Positions 45,943 to 56,480 of a stretch of DNA of 64,000 bases are shown in pieces (the stretch's first letter is position 1; every line of letters begins with the position of its first letter). A model generated the notes under the pieces. That model saw only the letters and a list, made by a program, of their open reading frames with translations, did not search any database and had not been told where the DNA came from. The translations under genes and the position numbers were made by a program. The DNA is taken from NCBI GenBank assembly GCA_026018925.1, contig JAKSZU010000009.1, forward strand, positions 72,016,041 through 72,080,040. Direction: 5' to 3'. This stretch comes from Tupaia tana. Lineage: Eukaryota > Chordata > Mammalia > Scandentia > Tupaiidae.

Positions 45943-46216
45943 CTTGGAAGAGGACACATGTGTGAGAGAGAAAGAGAAAGAAAGAAAGAGAAAGAGAAAA
46001 AAAAGAAAGAGAAAGAGAAAGATAGAGAGAGCATACCCCCTGTGGGGCGGAGTTGTGCTAAAATCCTTTTTTCTCCACCTCTCCATCTCATCAGGATTCT
46101 GGGCACCCATGCACGCATGCCTGGCATGCTTTACAAGCCACTGGGATTAAGACCCAAACCTCAGTTGGCCATGCGGGATCTGGGTACCCATGTACTTAAG
46201 ATCAACTACTGTGCTA
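45943..46216 (-). mobile_element. tRNA-derived SINE, diverged variant
   Basis: A GA-rich low end (the 'agaaagaaagagaaagag' tract), the 'ggattctgggcacccatgc' block in the middle, and a head ending 'gctatgtggctggcc'. Its head edge touches the 3' tail of the U6-L1 chimera, which inserted beside it. Confidence 0.7.
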
Positions 46217-47673
46217 TGTGGCTGGCCTTTTATTATTATTATTATTTATTTTATTTATTATTATCATAATCTTATTTATATTACATTGAATCACATATAT
46301 CTTTACAGTGTATTACATTTCTTTTTCCAGAAGGAATACCATGCATATCAGGCAAGACAAAGACATTACTATCCATCCACATCATCATCAAATAAATTTT
46401 CATCATTTTTTAATATTATTATTATTATTGTTTTTTAAACATTAAATCACAATTTATTGTTTTGCTTGTAAAAATAATTTACCCAACATGAAATACTTCT
46501 CAGACCAGTCCAGTTGAGAATACTATACATGTTTTCATAAACAGGTAATAAACTATTTCTGTGTCCCACTAGTGTCATGCCTTTCTATTTATTCTCTTCC
46601 TATCCTTCTCTATATTCTTACCTTTTCCTGCCCTGTTCCACACTGTCTTCAGCATCCCTAACTATTTTCACTGCTTTTATGCCCTCTAATATTTTGATCA
46701 CTACCATAAAGTGTGGATAGTCAGTATATATTAAGTGGATACATACAATATCTTCATTTCATATCCTGGCTTGCTTCACTCTGCAATAGATCCTCCATGT
46801 CTGACCACTTACTATCAAATTCCAGAGTCTTGTTTTTTTTTTTTTTTATGATTGAGTAGTATTCCGTAGAGTATATGTGCCACACTTTTTCAATCCATTC
46901 ATCAGTTTCTGGACATTTGGGTTGGTTCCATGTCTTAGGGATTGTGAATAATACTGTAATAAACATTGAAGTGCAAGTGCTTTTCCGACTGAGCATTCTC
47001 CTGTCCTTTGGGTAGATATCCAGAAGTGGGATTGCTGGATCAAATGCTAGTTCTATTTGTAGATCTTTGAGGAACCTCCATATTGTTCTCCACAGTGGCT
47101 GAACCAGTTTACATTCCCACCAACAGTATAAGAGAGTTCCCCTTTCACCACACTCCTGCCAACATGTACCACTTTTTGTATTTTTAATCTTTGCCATTCT
47201 GACAGTGGTTAGGTGGTATCTCATTGTGGTTTAAGTCTGCATCTCTCTTGTGATGGGATGTTGAGTATTTCCTCATATGCTTTTTGGCTGTTCCTATGTC
47301 TTCCTTAGAAAGATTTTTGTTCAAATCGTTTTCCCATCTTTTAATTGGGTTAATCTTTTTTATATTTTCAAGTAAGCCACTTGAGCTCCCTGTGTATCCT
47401 GGTTATCAGTCCCTTGTCAGAAGTATATTTTACAAAAATATTCTCCCATTCTGAGAGTTGTCAATTCATACTTGTAACTGTGTCCTTGCTGTGCAGAAAC
47501 TTCTCAGTCTGATATATAGTCCCACCTGTCTATTTTAGGGATTATTGCCGGTGCTTCGGGAGTCTTATTTAAGAAGTCTTTGCCTACTACCCCAATGTCT
47601 CCCAGAGTTTCCCCAGTATTTTCCACATGTAGTTTCATAGTTTGAAGTCTTAGGTTCAGATCTTTGATCCATT

Positions 47674-47950
47674 TTGGGAACCAGCGGTTAGTGTAATAGC
47701 TATGTCGTTGGACTCCCACGTAGTGGAGCGCGGTTCGCGTCTCGGACGCGGTGGCTTAAAACTGACGCCGGGCGCGTGTGCATGCGTGCCCAAGATCCCA
47801 AGAGGAGAATGGAGGAGAAGGGATTGCAGTGTGACCATCCCTGCTGGGGGGTGATTTCTCGCTTTCTGTCTCTATATCTCTCTCTGTCTGTCTGGCGAGC
47901 GCACGCGCCCTTTAGCAAAAACATCTCAAAAAAAAAAAAAAAAAAAACAA
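47674..47950 (+). mobile_element. tRNA-derived SINE, long type, nested, perfect TSD
   Basis: CpG-rich copy. The perfect 16-bp TSD 'agatctttgatccatt' lies at 47658-47673 and 47951-47966, in the ORF2 C-terminal region of the chimeric L1. Confidence 0.95.
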
Positions 47951-48593
47951 AGATCTTTGATCCATTGTGAGTTAATTTTTGTTAAAGGTGAAAGATGGGG
48001 GTTCAGTTTCATCTTTCTGCAGGTGGCTACCCAGTTTTCTCAGCACCATTTCCTAAAGAGGTTTTCCTTTTCCCAATGAACTGACTGGTATCTTATGTCA
48101 AAAACCAGTTGGTTGTGAGAAGATTCCTCATGGATACTGGGAACTAGATATTTCAGGGCACAGGAGAAATGAAGATTTTCTACTCATAATTCAGCCTCCA
48201 GCAAGCAAAGCTAGTGTGGCAGGAGAGTTGAGCCCTTCTCTGAGAAGATTCCTCATGGATACTGGGAACTAGATATTTCAGGGCACAGGAGAAATGAAGA
48301 TTTTCGACTCATAATTCAGCCTCCAGCAAGCAAAGCTAGTGTGGTAGGGAGCCCCTCTGGCCTTCTATCTCTGTCTCTGTGTCTCTGAGGTCTCTGTCTC
48401 TCTCTTTTCCTGTCTCCTCATTTTTTTTTGGTAATTTTTCCTTTTTACGATTTTTTTAAAGGTAGAGTTTCTCTCTGGCTCTAAGCTCCATCTTTTGTTT
48501 TGTTAATAATCCCTTCTGCTCCTTCCTCCCAGGCAGGAGAGTTGAGCCATTCTCTGAGAAGATTCCTCATGGATACTGGGAACTAGATATTTC

Positions 48594-48619
48594 GCGCGGC
48601 GCGCTTGCGCGCCGCACGG
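48594..48619. promoter_or_regulatory. Perfect GC palindrome in copy C leader
   Basis: 'gcggcgcgc' at 48596-48604, then TT, then 'gcgcgccgc' at 48607-48615: a 9-bp perfect inverted repeat made almost only of CpG steps. It lies between the inner monomer and the ORF1 leader. Copy B lacks it (deletion), and copies A and D have decayed versions at about 7356 and 28178. A regulatory role is inference. Confidence 0.6.
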
Positions 48620-48887
48620 TTTTCTATTTTGTGATTTTTTTCTTTAAAAAAAAAAAGAAAAGCAATTATAATTTTTTATTTTTTTGTCTTTTTTCTCTCT
48701 TTTTGTTGTTGCTTCTCTCTCTATTTTTCATTTTCCTTTTTCTTGTCTCTCCACCCAATATCTACTGAATCTGCTGCACCAGCGATCACAACAGAATGGC
48801 AAACAGATTCTAGAACACCTCTGTCTTCTTGCTCCTGAACATTGAGGCTTAACTTCAAGAATTTGAAAGAAACACGCCATTCATCAG

Positions 48888-49889
48888 ATGACAAGAAATC
48901 ACCGTCGGATCACGAGAAATATGGGAAAACGAGAAAATACCTCCCCTCCAATGGAAAAGAGTAACTCTCCTTCATCCACAAGCAGTTCGGTGAAAGTCAT
49001 GGAAATGTCTGATAAGGAATTTAGAACATTCGTAATGTCGAAGCTAACAGAGATGGAAGAAAAGAGAGATAATGAACTGCTAAAGAGAAAGGAGAAAGAA
49101 GTTGCCGAGTTCCAGGAGATGAGGAAATTCTTGCAAGATCTAAAAGAGGAATTACACACTTTACAAAAGACTCAAACGGAACTGCTAGAGATGAAGTCTA
49201 TAATACAAGAAGTCAAAATCTCCCTTGAAAGTATTAAAAGCAGACTAGATCATTCAGAAAATAGAATCTCAGATGTAGAAGAGAAAATCGCTGGCTTAAA
49301 AGAGTCCACCATGAAGACTGAGAAAATGGCTCAAAAATTTGAGAATGATATGCGAGAAGTACTGGATACCATCAAACGTCCAAATATCCGGATAATTGGC
49401 ATTCCAGAAGGTGAAGAGACCCATAAGGGCATTGATAATCTATTCCATGAAATCCTGCAAGAAAACTTTCCAAACCTGGAGAGGCACTCAAAGATTCAGT
49501 CCCAAGAAATACAGAGGACCCCAAATAGAATCAACCCAAGAAGATCTTCTCCAAGACACATTATAGCCAGGTTGACCAAAACCGCAGACAAAGACAAGAT
49601 ACTAAGATTGGCAAGAGAGAAACATCAAGTTACCTACAAAGGACATCCCATCAGGCTAACAGCAGATCTCTCATCGGAAACAATGCGAGCGAGGAGAGAA
49701 TGGGAAAATATATTCAAAGTGTTACGAGAGAAGCAATTTCAGCCAAGAATACTGTACCCAGCAAGATTATCTTTCAGGTGGGAAGAAAAGACAAGAACAT
49801 TCTCAGATAAACAAAACCTGAAAGAATTTACCAGCACCAGACCAGATCTCCAAGAAGTTCTCAAGGGTGTGCTGTATCAAGAAAATTAA
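48888..49889 (+). CDS. L1-type ORF1 protein of copy C, intact, 333 aa
   Basis: The family product is an RNA-binding, nucleic-acid-chaperone protein that trimerises and packages element RNA into a cytoplasmic particle. Visible parts: polar Ser-rich N-terminus (1-40), heptad-rich coiled coil (about 50-155, KLTEMEEKRDNELLKRKEKE onward), RRM-like domain (about 157-245, core RPNIRIIGIPEGEE, then HIIARLTKTADKDKILRLAR), and C-terminal domain (about 246-333, with TYKGHPIRLTADLS and the QPRILYPARLSF block). The length equals a normal mammalian L1 ORF1p (about 320-340). The start ATG is shared with copies A, B and D. The frame runs to TAA with no defect. No ORF2 follows. Whether it is transcribed cannot be seen here. 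Confidence 0.93.
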   Translation: MTRNHRRITRNMGKRENTSPPMEKSNSPSSTSSSVKVMEMSDKEFRTFVMSKLTEMEEKRDNELLKRKEKEVAEFQEMRKFLQDLKEELHTLQKTQTELLEMKSIIQEVKISLESIKSRLDHSENRISDVEEKIAGLKESTMKTEKMAQKFENDMREVLDTIKRPNIRIIGIPEGEETHKGIDNLFHEILQENFPNLERHSKIQSQEIQRTPNRINPRRSSPRHIIARLTKTADKDKILRLAREKHQVTYKGHPIRLTADLSSETMRARREWENIFKVLREKQFQPRILYPARLSFRWEEKTRTFSDKQNLKEFTSTRPDLQEVLKGVLYQEN

Positions 49890-51715
49890 ACACAGACACA
49901 TTGAAATAAGAGTCAAAAAAAACTATGAAAGTGGCCAACTTAATCAGAGGGACAAGTCTGGAGTTGAATATTATATCCCAGAATTTAATCAGGAAAATTG
50001 AACCAGAACAGAAGATAAAAGTACATGAGACTGATAGGTTCATGCACCTTCCATTTGAACAGAATCCTAACTTGTTTCCTGGCTTTAAGCAAAGTTCCTT
50101 GGCATTTCTTTGAGTTAAGTTAAAACTGGTTTTCTTAGTAGTAATGAGTGAACTCACCATTGAAAGTAGTTAGATTATGTAGGAAATTGTGTGATCAATG
50201 CAACGTGGGTGGGAAGGGAATGAAGGACAATTGTAGACACCGGAGGTGGTGTGAGAGGAGGGTGGGAAGGGACAGAGGGTCAGAAAGAGGGGTGGAAGTA
50301 ATTCTAGGAACTAGTAATGGAAAATTTTTTGTAATGTTCATGATTGTATCACTATGCAGTGTGTACTGGATGGGAGATTGCATTTTGTATGCTGTGATGA
50401 AGCTTAGGGAAGGAATGTAAATTGAGTTACAAAAAAAAAAGTTTCAGAAAAAAAATATATATCTATTCAATGACTGCAGTAGGATATGTAGCCACAGCTA
50501 GGTGCTACTTTATAGGATGCGTAAAGTAAGACTTGTGTTCATGGAAATGTGGGTATCACCTGTGTTTGCTATGAGGGTATTTGGATTGATTAGGGTCTTT
50601 GGCGTTACAATAAAATGTGAGGAGAAATCAGTATAGAAAGCAAACATAGATACCAGAGACTGTGGGAGGAGAGTGGGAGATGGCAGAGGATAAGAGATAG
50701 AGAATCTAGGATGGGGGGAAAAAAGCAAAACATACAGAAGACAAGAAATGGAAGATCATTTGCTGACAATAACATGTTTGTTGATGTGCTTGATTGAGAC
50801 AATATATAGTGTAATTTGGATGGAAAATCTCATTTTGCATGCTGTAATGATGTTCAGAGAATGAATGCAAATAAATAAATTGAAAAAAAAATCAGTTGGT
50901 TGTAAGCTTTGGGGTTTCTATTCTATTCCATTGGTCTACCTGTCTTTTTTTCTTTTTTTTTTTTCCAATACTATGCTGTTTTGATAGTCACAGCTTTTTA
51001 GTATATCTTGGAGTTGGGATGATATGCCACCCACTCCACTCTTCCTGGGCAGGATTGCTTTGGCAATATGAGGTCTTTCATGATTCCAGACAAATTCTAT
51101 GATTGTCTTTTCTAGATCTGTGAAGAATATCTCTGGTAGTTTTATTGGAATTGCATTAAATATGTAAATTAATTTGGGTTGAATTGCCATTTTGATTATA
51201 TTAATTCATCCAATCCAGGAACATGGGATATCCTTCCACTTTATTATTTACTTTTCAATATCTTTTTTAAGCTTTTCATAGTTTTCTTTGTAAAACTTTT
51301 TGACTTCCTTAGTTAGGATTATCCCTAGGTATCTTATATATTTTTTGGCTATGGTAAAAGGGATTCCTTTCTTCAGCTCTATTTTGTTCAACTTGTTTAT
51401 ATATAGAAATGCTATAGATTTTCGGATGTTGATTTTTTATTCTGCCACTTCACTGTATTTATTTATTACTTTGAGAAATTTTTCATGGAAACCTTTGAGT
51501 CTTCTATATATAGCATCATGTTATCTGTGAATAAAGATATTTTCAATTTTTCTTTGCCCAGTCATATGCCTTTTATATTGTTCCCTTTTCTGATTGCATT
51601 ATCTAAGACTTCCAGCACTATATTAAAAAGCAGGGCATGCTTGTCGAGTACTAGTTTTTGGTGGAAAAGGTTTTAGCTTTTCCCCATCCCGTATAATGTT
51701 AGCTATAGGGTTTTC

Positions 51716-51962
51716 TTTATTTTTAAAAATTTTTTATATACATTCAATCACATTATTTAGCCTACAAAGTGAACATTTCAAAATTTGAGCATTTCTCCCC
51801 AGTCCAGTTGATCAAAATATCTTCAACCTATAACACCACACCTCCCCATCTCGTCAATGCTCTGCCTCCGTATCCCTCCTCCAGATGTCCTTCCTTAGGC
51901 CGTGCTTCTCCACACACACCACATCTGGCATTAACTCCCATCTCTTGTGTTTATAAAAACTG
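51716..51962 (-). mobile_element. L1 3'-end fragment nested in L1 ORF2, with TSD
   Basis: A 247-bp minus-strand L1 tail ('cattcaatcacattatttag' at the low side). The 16-bp TSD with one mismatch is 'tagctatagggttttc' at 51700-51715 and 'tagctataggtttttc' at 51963-51978. When removed, the RT text of the host L1 is continuous. Confidence 0.9.
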
Positions 51963-54736
51963 TAGCTATAGGTTTTTCATATATGGTTTTTATTGTGTTG
52001 AGAAATGACTCTACTATACCAAGGTTAGTGAGAGTCTTAATCATGAAAAGATGCTGTATTTTATCAAATGTTTTCTCTGCAATAATTGAAATGATCATAT
52101 GGTTTTTATCTTTCTTTTTGTTAATATAGTGTATTGTATTTATAGCCTTGTATATGTTGAACCATCCCTGGAATAAAGCCTACCTGGTCTTGATGAATAA
52201 TCTTTGTTATATGTTGTTGAATATGATTCTCAAGTATCTTGTTGAGAATTTTTGCATCTATAGTCATCAGAGATATTGGTCTGTAGTTTTCCTTTTTTGT
52301 CATGTCCTTTTCTGTTTTTGGGAATGAAGATGATGGAGAATTCATAGAATGAATTTGGAAGGTTTCCTTCCTTTTGAATCTTTAGAAATAAATTGAGTAG
52401 AATAGGGGCTAACACTTCCTTAAAAGTTTTGTAGAATTCAGAAGTGAAGCCATCTGGAACTGGGCTTTTCTTTGTCAAAATGTTATTTATTACTGATTCA
52501 ATCTCATGGCTTGTTATGGGTCTATTCATGTTTTCTATGTCCTCCTGATTCAATCTTGGTAGATTATATGGATCCCTGAATTTGTCCATCTCCTCCATGT
52601 TCTCTTGTTTGTTGGCATATAGTCACTCATAGTATCCCCTAATGATATTTTGTATTTCTATCATGTCTGTTGTAATGTTCCCTGTTTCATCACATATTTG
52701 ATTTATCTGGTCTCTTTCTTTCTTCTTCTTTATCAGTCTAGCCAATGGTGTGTCAATCTTGATAATCTTTTCAAATAATCAGCTTTTGCTTTCATTTATT
52801 TTCTGTATGGTTTGTTTATTTTCTATTTCATTTATTTCTACTCAAATCTTTATTATTTCGTTTTGCCTGGCATTTTGTTATTGTTTTTCCAATTCCCTGA
52901 GGCATGATGTTAGGTTATCTATTTGCTACCTTTCCATATTTTTCTTATGTGCACTAATTGCTATGAATTTCTCTTTTAGGACTGTGTTTGCCATGTCCCA
53001 TAGATTATTAAAACTCGTGTACTCATTTTCATTTGTTTCCATGAATTTTATTTATTCCAGACTTAATTTCTTCAGTAGTTAAGAAGTCATTAAGAAGTAG
53101 ATTGTTCAGTTTCCATATGTTGGTGTATGTTTTAGGCTGTTTCTTGACATTTAAATTGAGTTTAATTCCATCATCGTCAGATAAGTTGCTGGATATAGTT
53201 TCTATGCCTTTGAATCCATAAAAGCTTGATTCGTGTCTTATCATATGATCAATCTTTGAAAAGTTCCATGCTGGTGTGAGAAACATGTATATTTTTGGAC
53301 TTAGGGTGGAAAGTTCTATAGATATCTATCAAGTCCATTTGATTAATACTATCATGTAGATCCTGTATCTATTTATTTTTTTTCCTAGAAGATCTCTAGA
53401 GGAGATCATGAGGTGTTTAGATCCCCAACAATTATAGTGTTGCTCCTTATCTCTCCTTTTAGTTCCAGTAGTCTTTCCTTCACAGATTTAGGTGCTCCTG
53501 TGTTGGGTGCATAGATATTAATAAGTATTATGTCTTCTTGCTTAACTAAACATTGACTACTATGTAATGCCCTTCTTTGTTCCTTCTTACAGTCTTTGTC
53601 TTGAAGCCTTTTTTGTCTGAAATGAATATCGCTACTCCAGCCCTTTTTTGATTTTCAGTTGCATGGAATATCTTCTTCCAGTCCTTCACTTTTAGTATAT
53701 GTATGTCTTTATCCATAAGGTGCATTTCTTGTAGGGAACAGATAGAGAGTTTATGTTTGTTTGTTTGTTTGTTTAATCCATTAGATCAGTCTGTATCTCT
53801 TAATTGGAGAATTTAATTCACTAGCATTCAATGTTATTATCAATATTTCCAGACCTGTTCCTATCATTAAGTGAGCCATTTTCTTGGTTGTTCTTTGTTC
53901 TCTTACAATTGTCTGTCTGACTTTTTAGCTTTCCTGGTATAGCACTCCCTTCAGAACCTTTTGAAGAGCTGGTCTGGAATTGGTAAATTCTTTTAGGTGT
54001 TTTTTATTTGCGAATGTTTTATCTTTTTTTCTCATATGAAATATAATCTTGCTGGGTATAGTATTCTTGGTTGAAATTGTTTTTCATTCAACACTTTGAC
54101 TATATTTTCCCATCCTTTCCTTGCCTGCATTGTTTCCATCCAAAGTTCCAATGTTAGCCTGATGGGGTGACCTTTGTAAGTAACTTGATAGTAACTTGAT
54201 GTTTCCCTCTTGCCAGTTTTAGTATCTTGTTTTCGTTGTGTTTGCCAATCTGGTTATGATGTGCCTTGGAGAGGACCTTCTTGGTTTTTTTTATATTAGG
54301 AGTCCTATGTATTTCTTGGGTATGGATATTTTAATGCCTTTCCAGGTTCAGAAAGTTTTCTCCCAGAATTTAATGAAATTAATTATCAATGTCCTTATTG
54401 TTTTCTTCCTCTTCTGGGATACTAATTATCTGAATGTTGGGGCATTTGATGTATCCAGTATTCCTCGGATATTATCCTCATTTTTCTTGGTTGTTTTCTC
54501 AATCTTCTTGTTACTTTTTCTAGGTTTGAGTTTTTGTCTTCTACATTCGAGATGCAGTCTTTTACATGCTCTCATCTACTTTTAATACTTTCGATTGAGG
54601 TTTTAATTTCCTGTATTACATTCTTCATCCCTAGCCATTCCATCTGATTCTTTTTTAAGGTGTCTATTTCTTCTTTCAAATCATGAAAGGACTTCCACAT
54701 CTCTTGGAGCTCATTGTCTCTTTTCTCTTGCATCTC

Positions 54737-54843
54737 AAAAATCTGGAACACTTCATGAATTTGTGTGTCATCCTTGCACAGGGGCCATGCTATTCTTCTC
54801 TGTATTATTCCAATTTTAGTATATGTGCTGCCAAAGCGACCAC
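54737..54843 (-). ncRNA. RNU6 pseudogene: U6 snRNA retrocopy fused to L1
   Basis: 107 nt on the minus strand matching U6 along its full length, from GTGGTCGCTTTGGCAGC through CATGGCCCCTGTGCAAGG to TTCCAGATTTTT. There are scattered changes, mostly C to T or G to A at former CpGs, and the ACAGAGA box is kept. Its terminal T-run joins directly to L1 ORF1 at 54736 ('gagatgcaagag'). Full-length U6 joined by its 3' end to a 5'-truncated L1 is the known product of template switching by the L1 reverse transcriptase. No external U6 promoter came with it, so it should be silent. Confidence 0.93.
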
Positions 54844-54849
54844 TATTAT

Positions 54850-55725
54850 TATTTTTAATCTGTTTCATCTACTTCAGTATTATTCCATTATTTTATAGTG
54901 CTTACTAACCACTTTCTTTCAACAATTGATTTATTGATCTATTCAATCAACCCTTATAGAACACATTCTATATGCCAGGAATTGTGTTAAGTGCTGGAGA
55001 TAAAATTAAATTTTTAAGTTTAAGTTGCTCTCAAAGGGGAGACATATACCCTACACTCTCCAAAATTGAAGTAGCATGGTTTAACTGCTATGTTAGCTAT
55101 CTGATTGAGCTTAGTCTTGAAGGTTATGTAGGGATTAGTCAAGAGAACAAGAGCTATTATAGGAAGAAAGAAAGAGTAATAAAAAGAAGTTGAATTATAC
55201 AGACATTCAAAGGTGAGAGAGATAATAATGCGCCTGGGTGGGGAATTGAAAATATTATTATTCAGTATGTCCAGAGAGTGATGTGCAAACTATTTGCATT
55301 TCTCCAACTAGAAAATTCTCTTAGTCCTCAGTGCCTTTGCTCTTATTTGTCCTTTTGCATATACCTGTTATATTGCTATCAGTTTTCAAAATTCAATTCA
55401 AAAGACATGGACCCTGACAACACTTCCATTATTGTTCCCTCCCAACCTATTCTCTCTTGCTCTAATATATATACTCTTTCTTCTATATTTTTCCTTAAGT
55501 TGTCCTTTCATCTTTGATCTATGATTCAAAAAAATTCTGATAAAAAAACATGGAAACAAAGAGAGGGAGTCACAGCACCCTTCAAATACATCTTGATTTT
55601 CTAAACACTTTATTCATGCATAACACCAGGATTATTGATATTGCATAAAAATAAGGTACACTTGAAATTTTCCTTCCTCTTTAGAACAGTAAAACAGTTT
55701 AGTTATGGATAGATGTAATTTATCT
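54850..55725. other. Unassigned sequence
   Basis: The stretch at about 54915-55040 ('tctatatgccaggaattgtg', 'taagtgctggagataaa') is worded like an ancient mammalian repeat. The rest shows no supported feature. Confidence 0.4.
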
Positions 55726-55741
55726 ATAAAAAGTCTGTCTG

Positions 55742-55834
55742 GGGACCAGCAAGTGGCGTGGTGGTTAAGGTGCTGGACATTCCCACATGGCCGACTGTGG
55801 TTCGAATACCGGACCTGGTGGCTTGCTTTCTCAC

Positions 55835-55876
<42 letters not shown>

Positions 55877-55936
55877 GTATCTCTCTCTGGTCAAATTAAA
55901 ATAAATGAATGAATAAAATTAAATAAATAATTATTA
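55742..55936 (+). mobile_element. tRNA-derived SINE, short type, with perfect TSD
   Basis: Clean short-type copy: 'gggaccagcaagtggcgtgg', A-box-like 'gtggttaaggtgctgg', B-box-like 'ggttcgaatac', (CT)n at about 55842-55873, tail 'tcaaattaaaataaatg'. The 14-bp TSD 'aaaaagtctgtctg' lies at 55728-55741 and 55937-55950. Confidence 0.94.
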
Positions 55937-56112
55937 AAAAAGTCTGTCTGAGGAAAACAACTTTGAATGGTATTAATCTCATAAAATTAATATAAATCAT
56001 GTCAGTTAATTTTTTAAATTTATATATATTGTTTTACAAACAGTAGACTAAAATACTTTAGGAAGACTACAATTGTGGCATGTGCACAGAAGCCATTTCT
56101 TATTAAATTAAA

Positions 56113-56352
56113 AAAAATTGTCAGAGGGCATGTGCGCTCACCAAAGAGACAGAGACAGAGAGAAAAAGAAACTGAGAAAGCACCCACATAGGGTATGGTC
56201 ATGCTACAATTCCTTCTCCTCCATCTCTTCCCACATTTGGGGTTTGGGGCATGCACACACCTGTACCTGGTGTGCTTTTCAAGCTGTCAGGTTCAGGACT
56301 CAAAACATGCAGTTGGCCATGTGGGATACAGCCACCTTAACATAATGGGCTG
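56113..56352 (-). mobile_element. tRNA-derived SINE, diverged
   Basis: Minus copy: low end 'attgtcagagggcatgtgcg', 'cacacctgtacctggtgtgc' in the middle, head near 56350 ('taatgggctggtcc'). Related to the variant at 45943-46216. Confidence 0.78.
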
Positions 56353-56480
56353 GTCCAAAATATCATTTTAAAACAAGTATCGTATCAGTGATATGTCAAA
56401 CAAATAAAACCAAAATGAATGATTATTTGTAATATATTCTGCTTGCTCTGCTTTGCAACATGTTAACCTACACCACTTAC

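Larger units (their letters stand above)
48117..50891 (+). mobile_element. ORF1-only L1 derivative (HAL1-like), copy C, intact ORF1
   Basis: A 2.77-kb element flanked by the 11-bp repeat 'cagttggttgt' (48106-48116 and 50893-50903) and inserted inside L1 ORF2. Order: two monomers (units start at 48117 and 48242, period 125), CT-rich leader, a third partial monomer ending in a GC palindrome (48596-48615), ORF1 (48888-49889), about 60 bases resembling the ORF2 start (from about 49925), then a 3' UTR with two related modules (about 50205-50440 and 50610-50880) and A-rich tail. No endonuclease or RT. As ORF1 is uninterrupted, this is the best candidate for a recently active copy; it would depend on L1 ORF2p supplied in trans. 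Confidence 0.94.
46222..54736 (-). mobile_element. L1 of the U6-L1 chimera, with three nested insertions
   Basis: Minus orientation. From 54736 downward: ORF1 from within the coiled coil (open piece 54868-54572, partly U6), the ORF1 end near 53960, ORF2 endonuclease (about 53830-53030), RT (about 52600-51660, interrupted), C-terminal region (51190-50936, then 48110-47960, 47670-46754) and a 3' UTR to an (AAT)-rich tail near 46222. Insertions: SINE 47674-47950, ORF1-only copy C 48117-50891, L1 tail 51716-51962. After removing these, the L1 text is continuous. Many stops and frameshifts make it inactive. The 5' end is joined to U6 rather than to L1 5' UTR. Confidence 0.9.

Noticed and set aside
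54572..54868. 98-codon minus-strand open frame crossing U6 and L1
   Set aside because: It arises by chance from reading U6 into L1 ORF1. It is a by-product of the chimera, not a gene.
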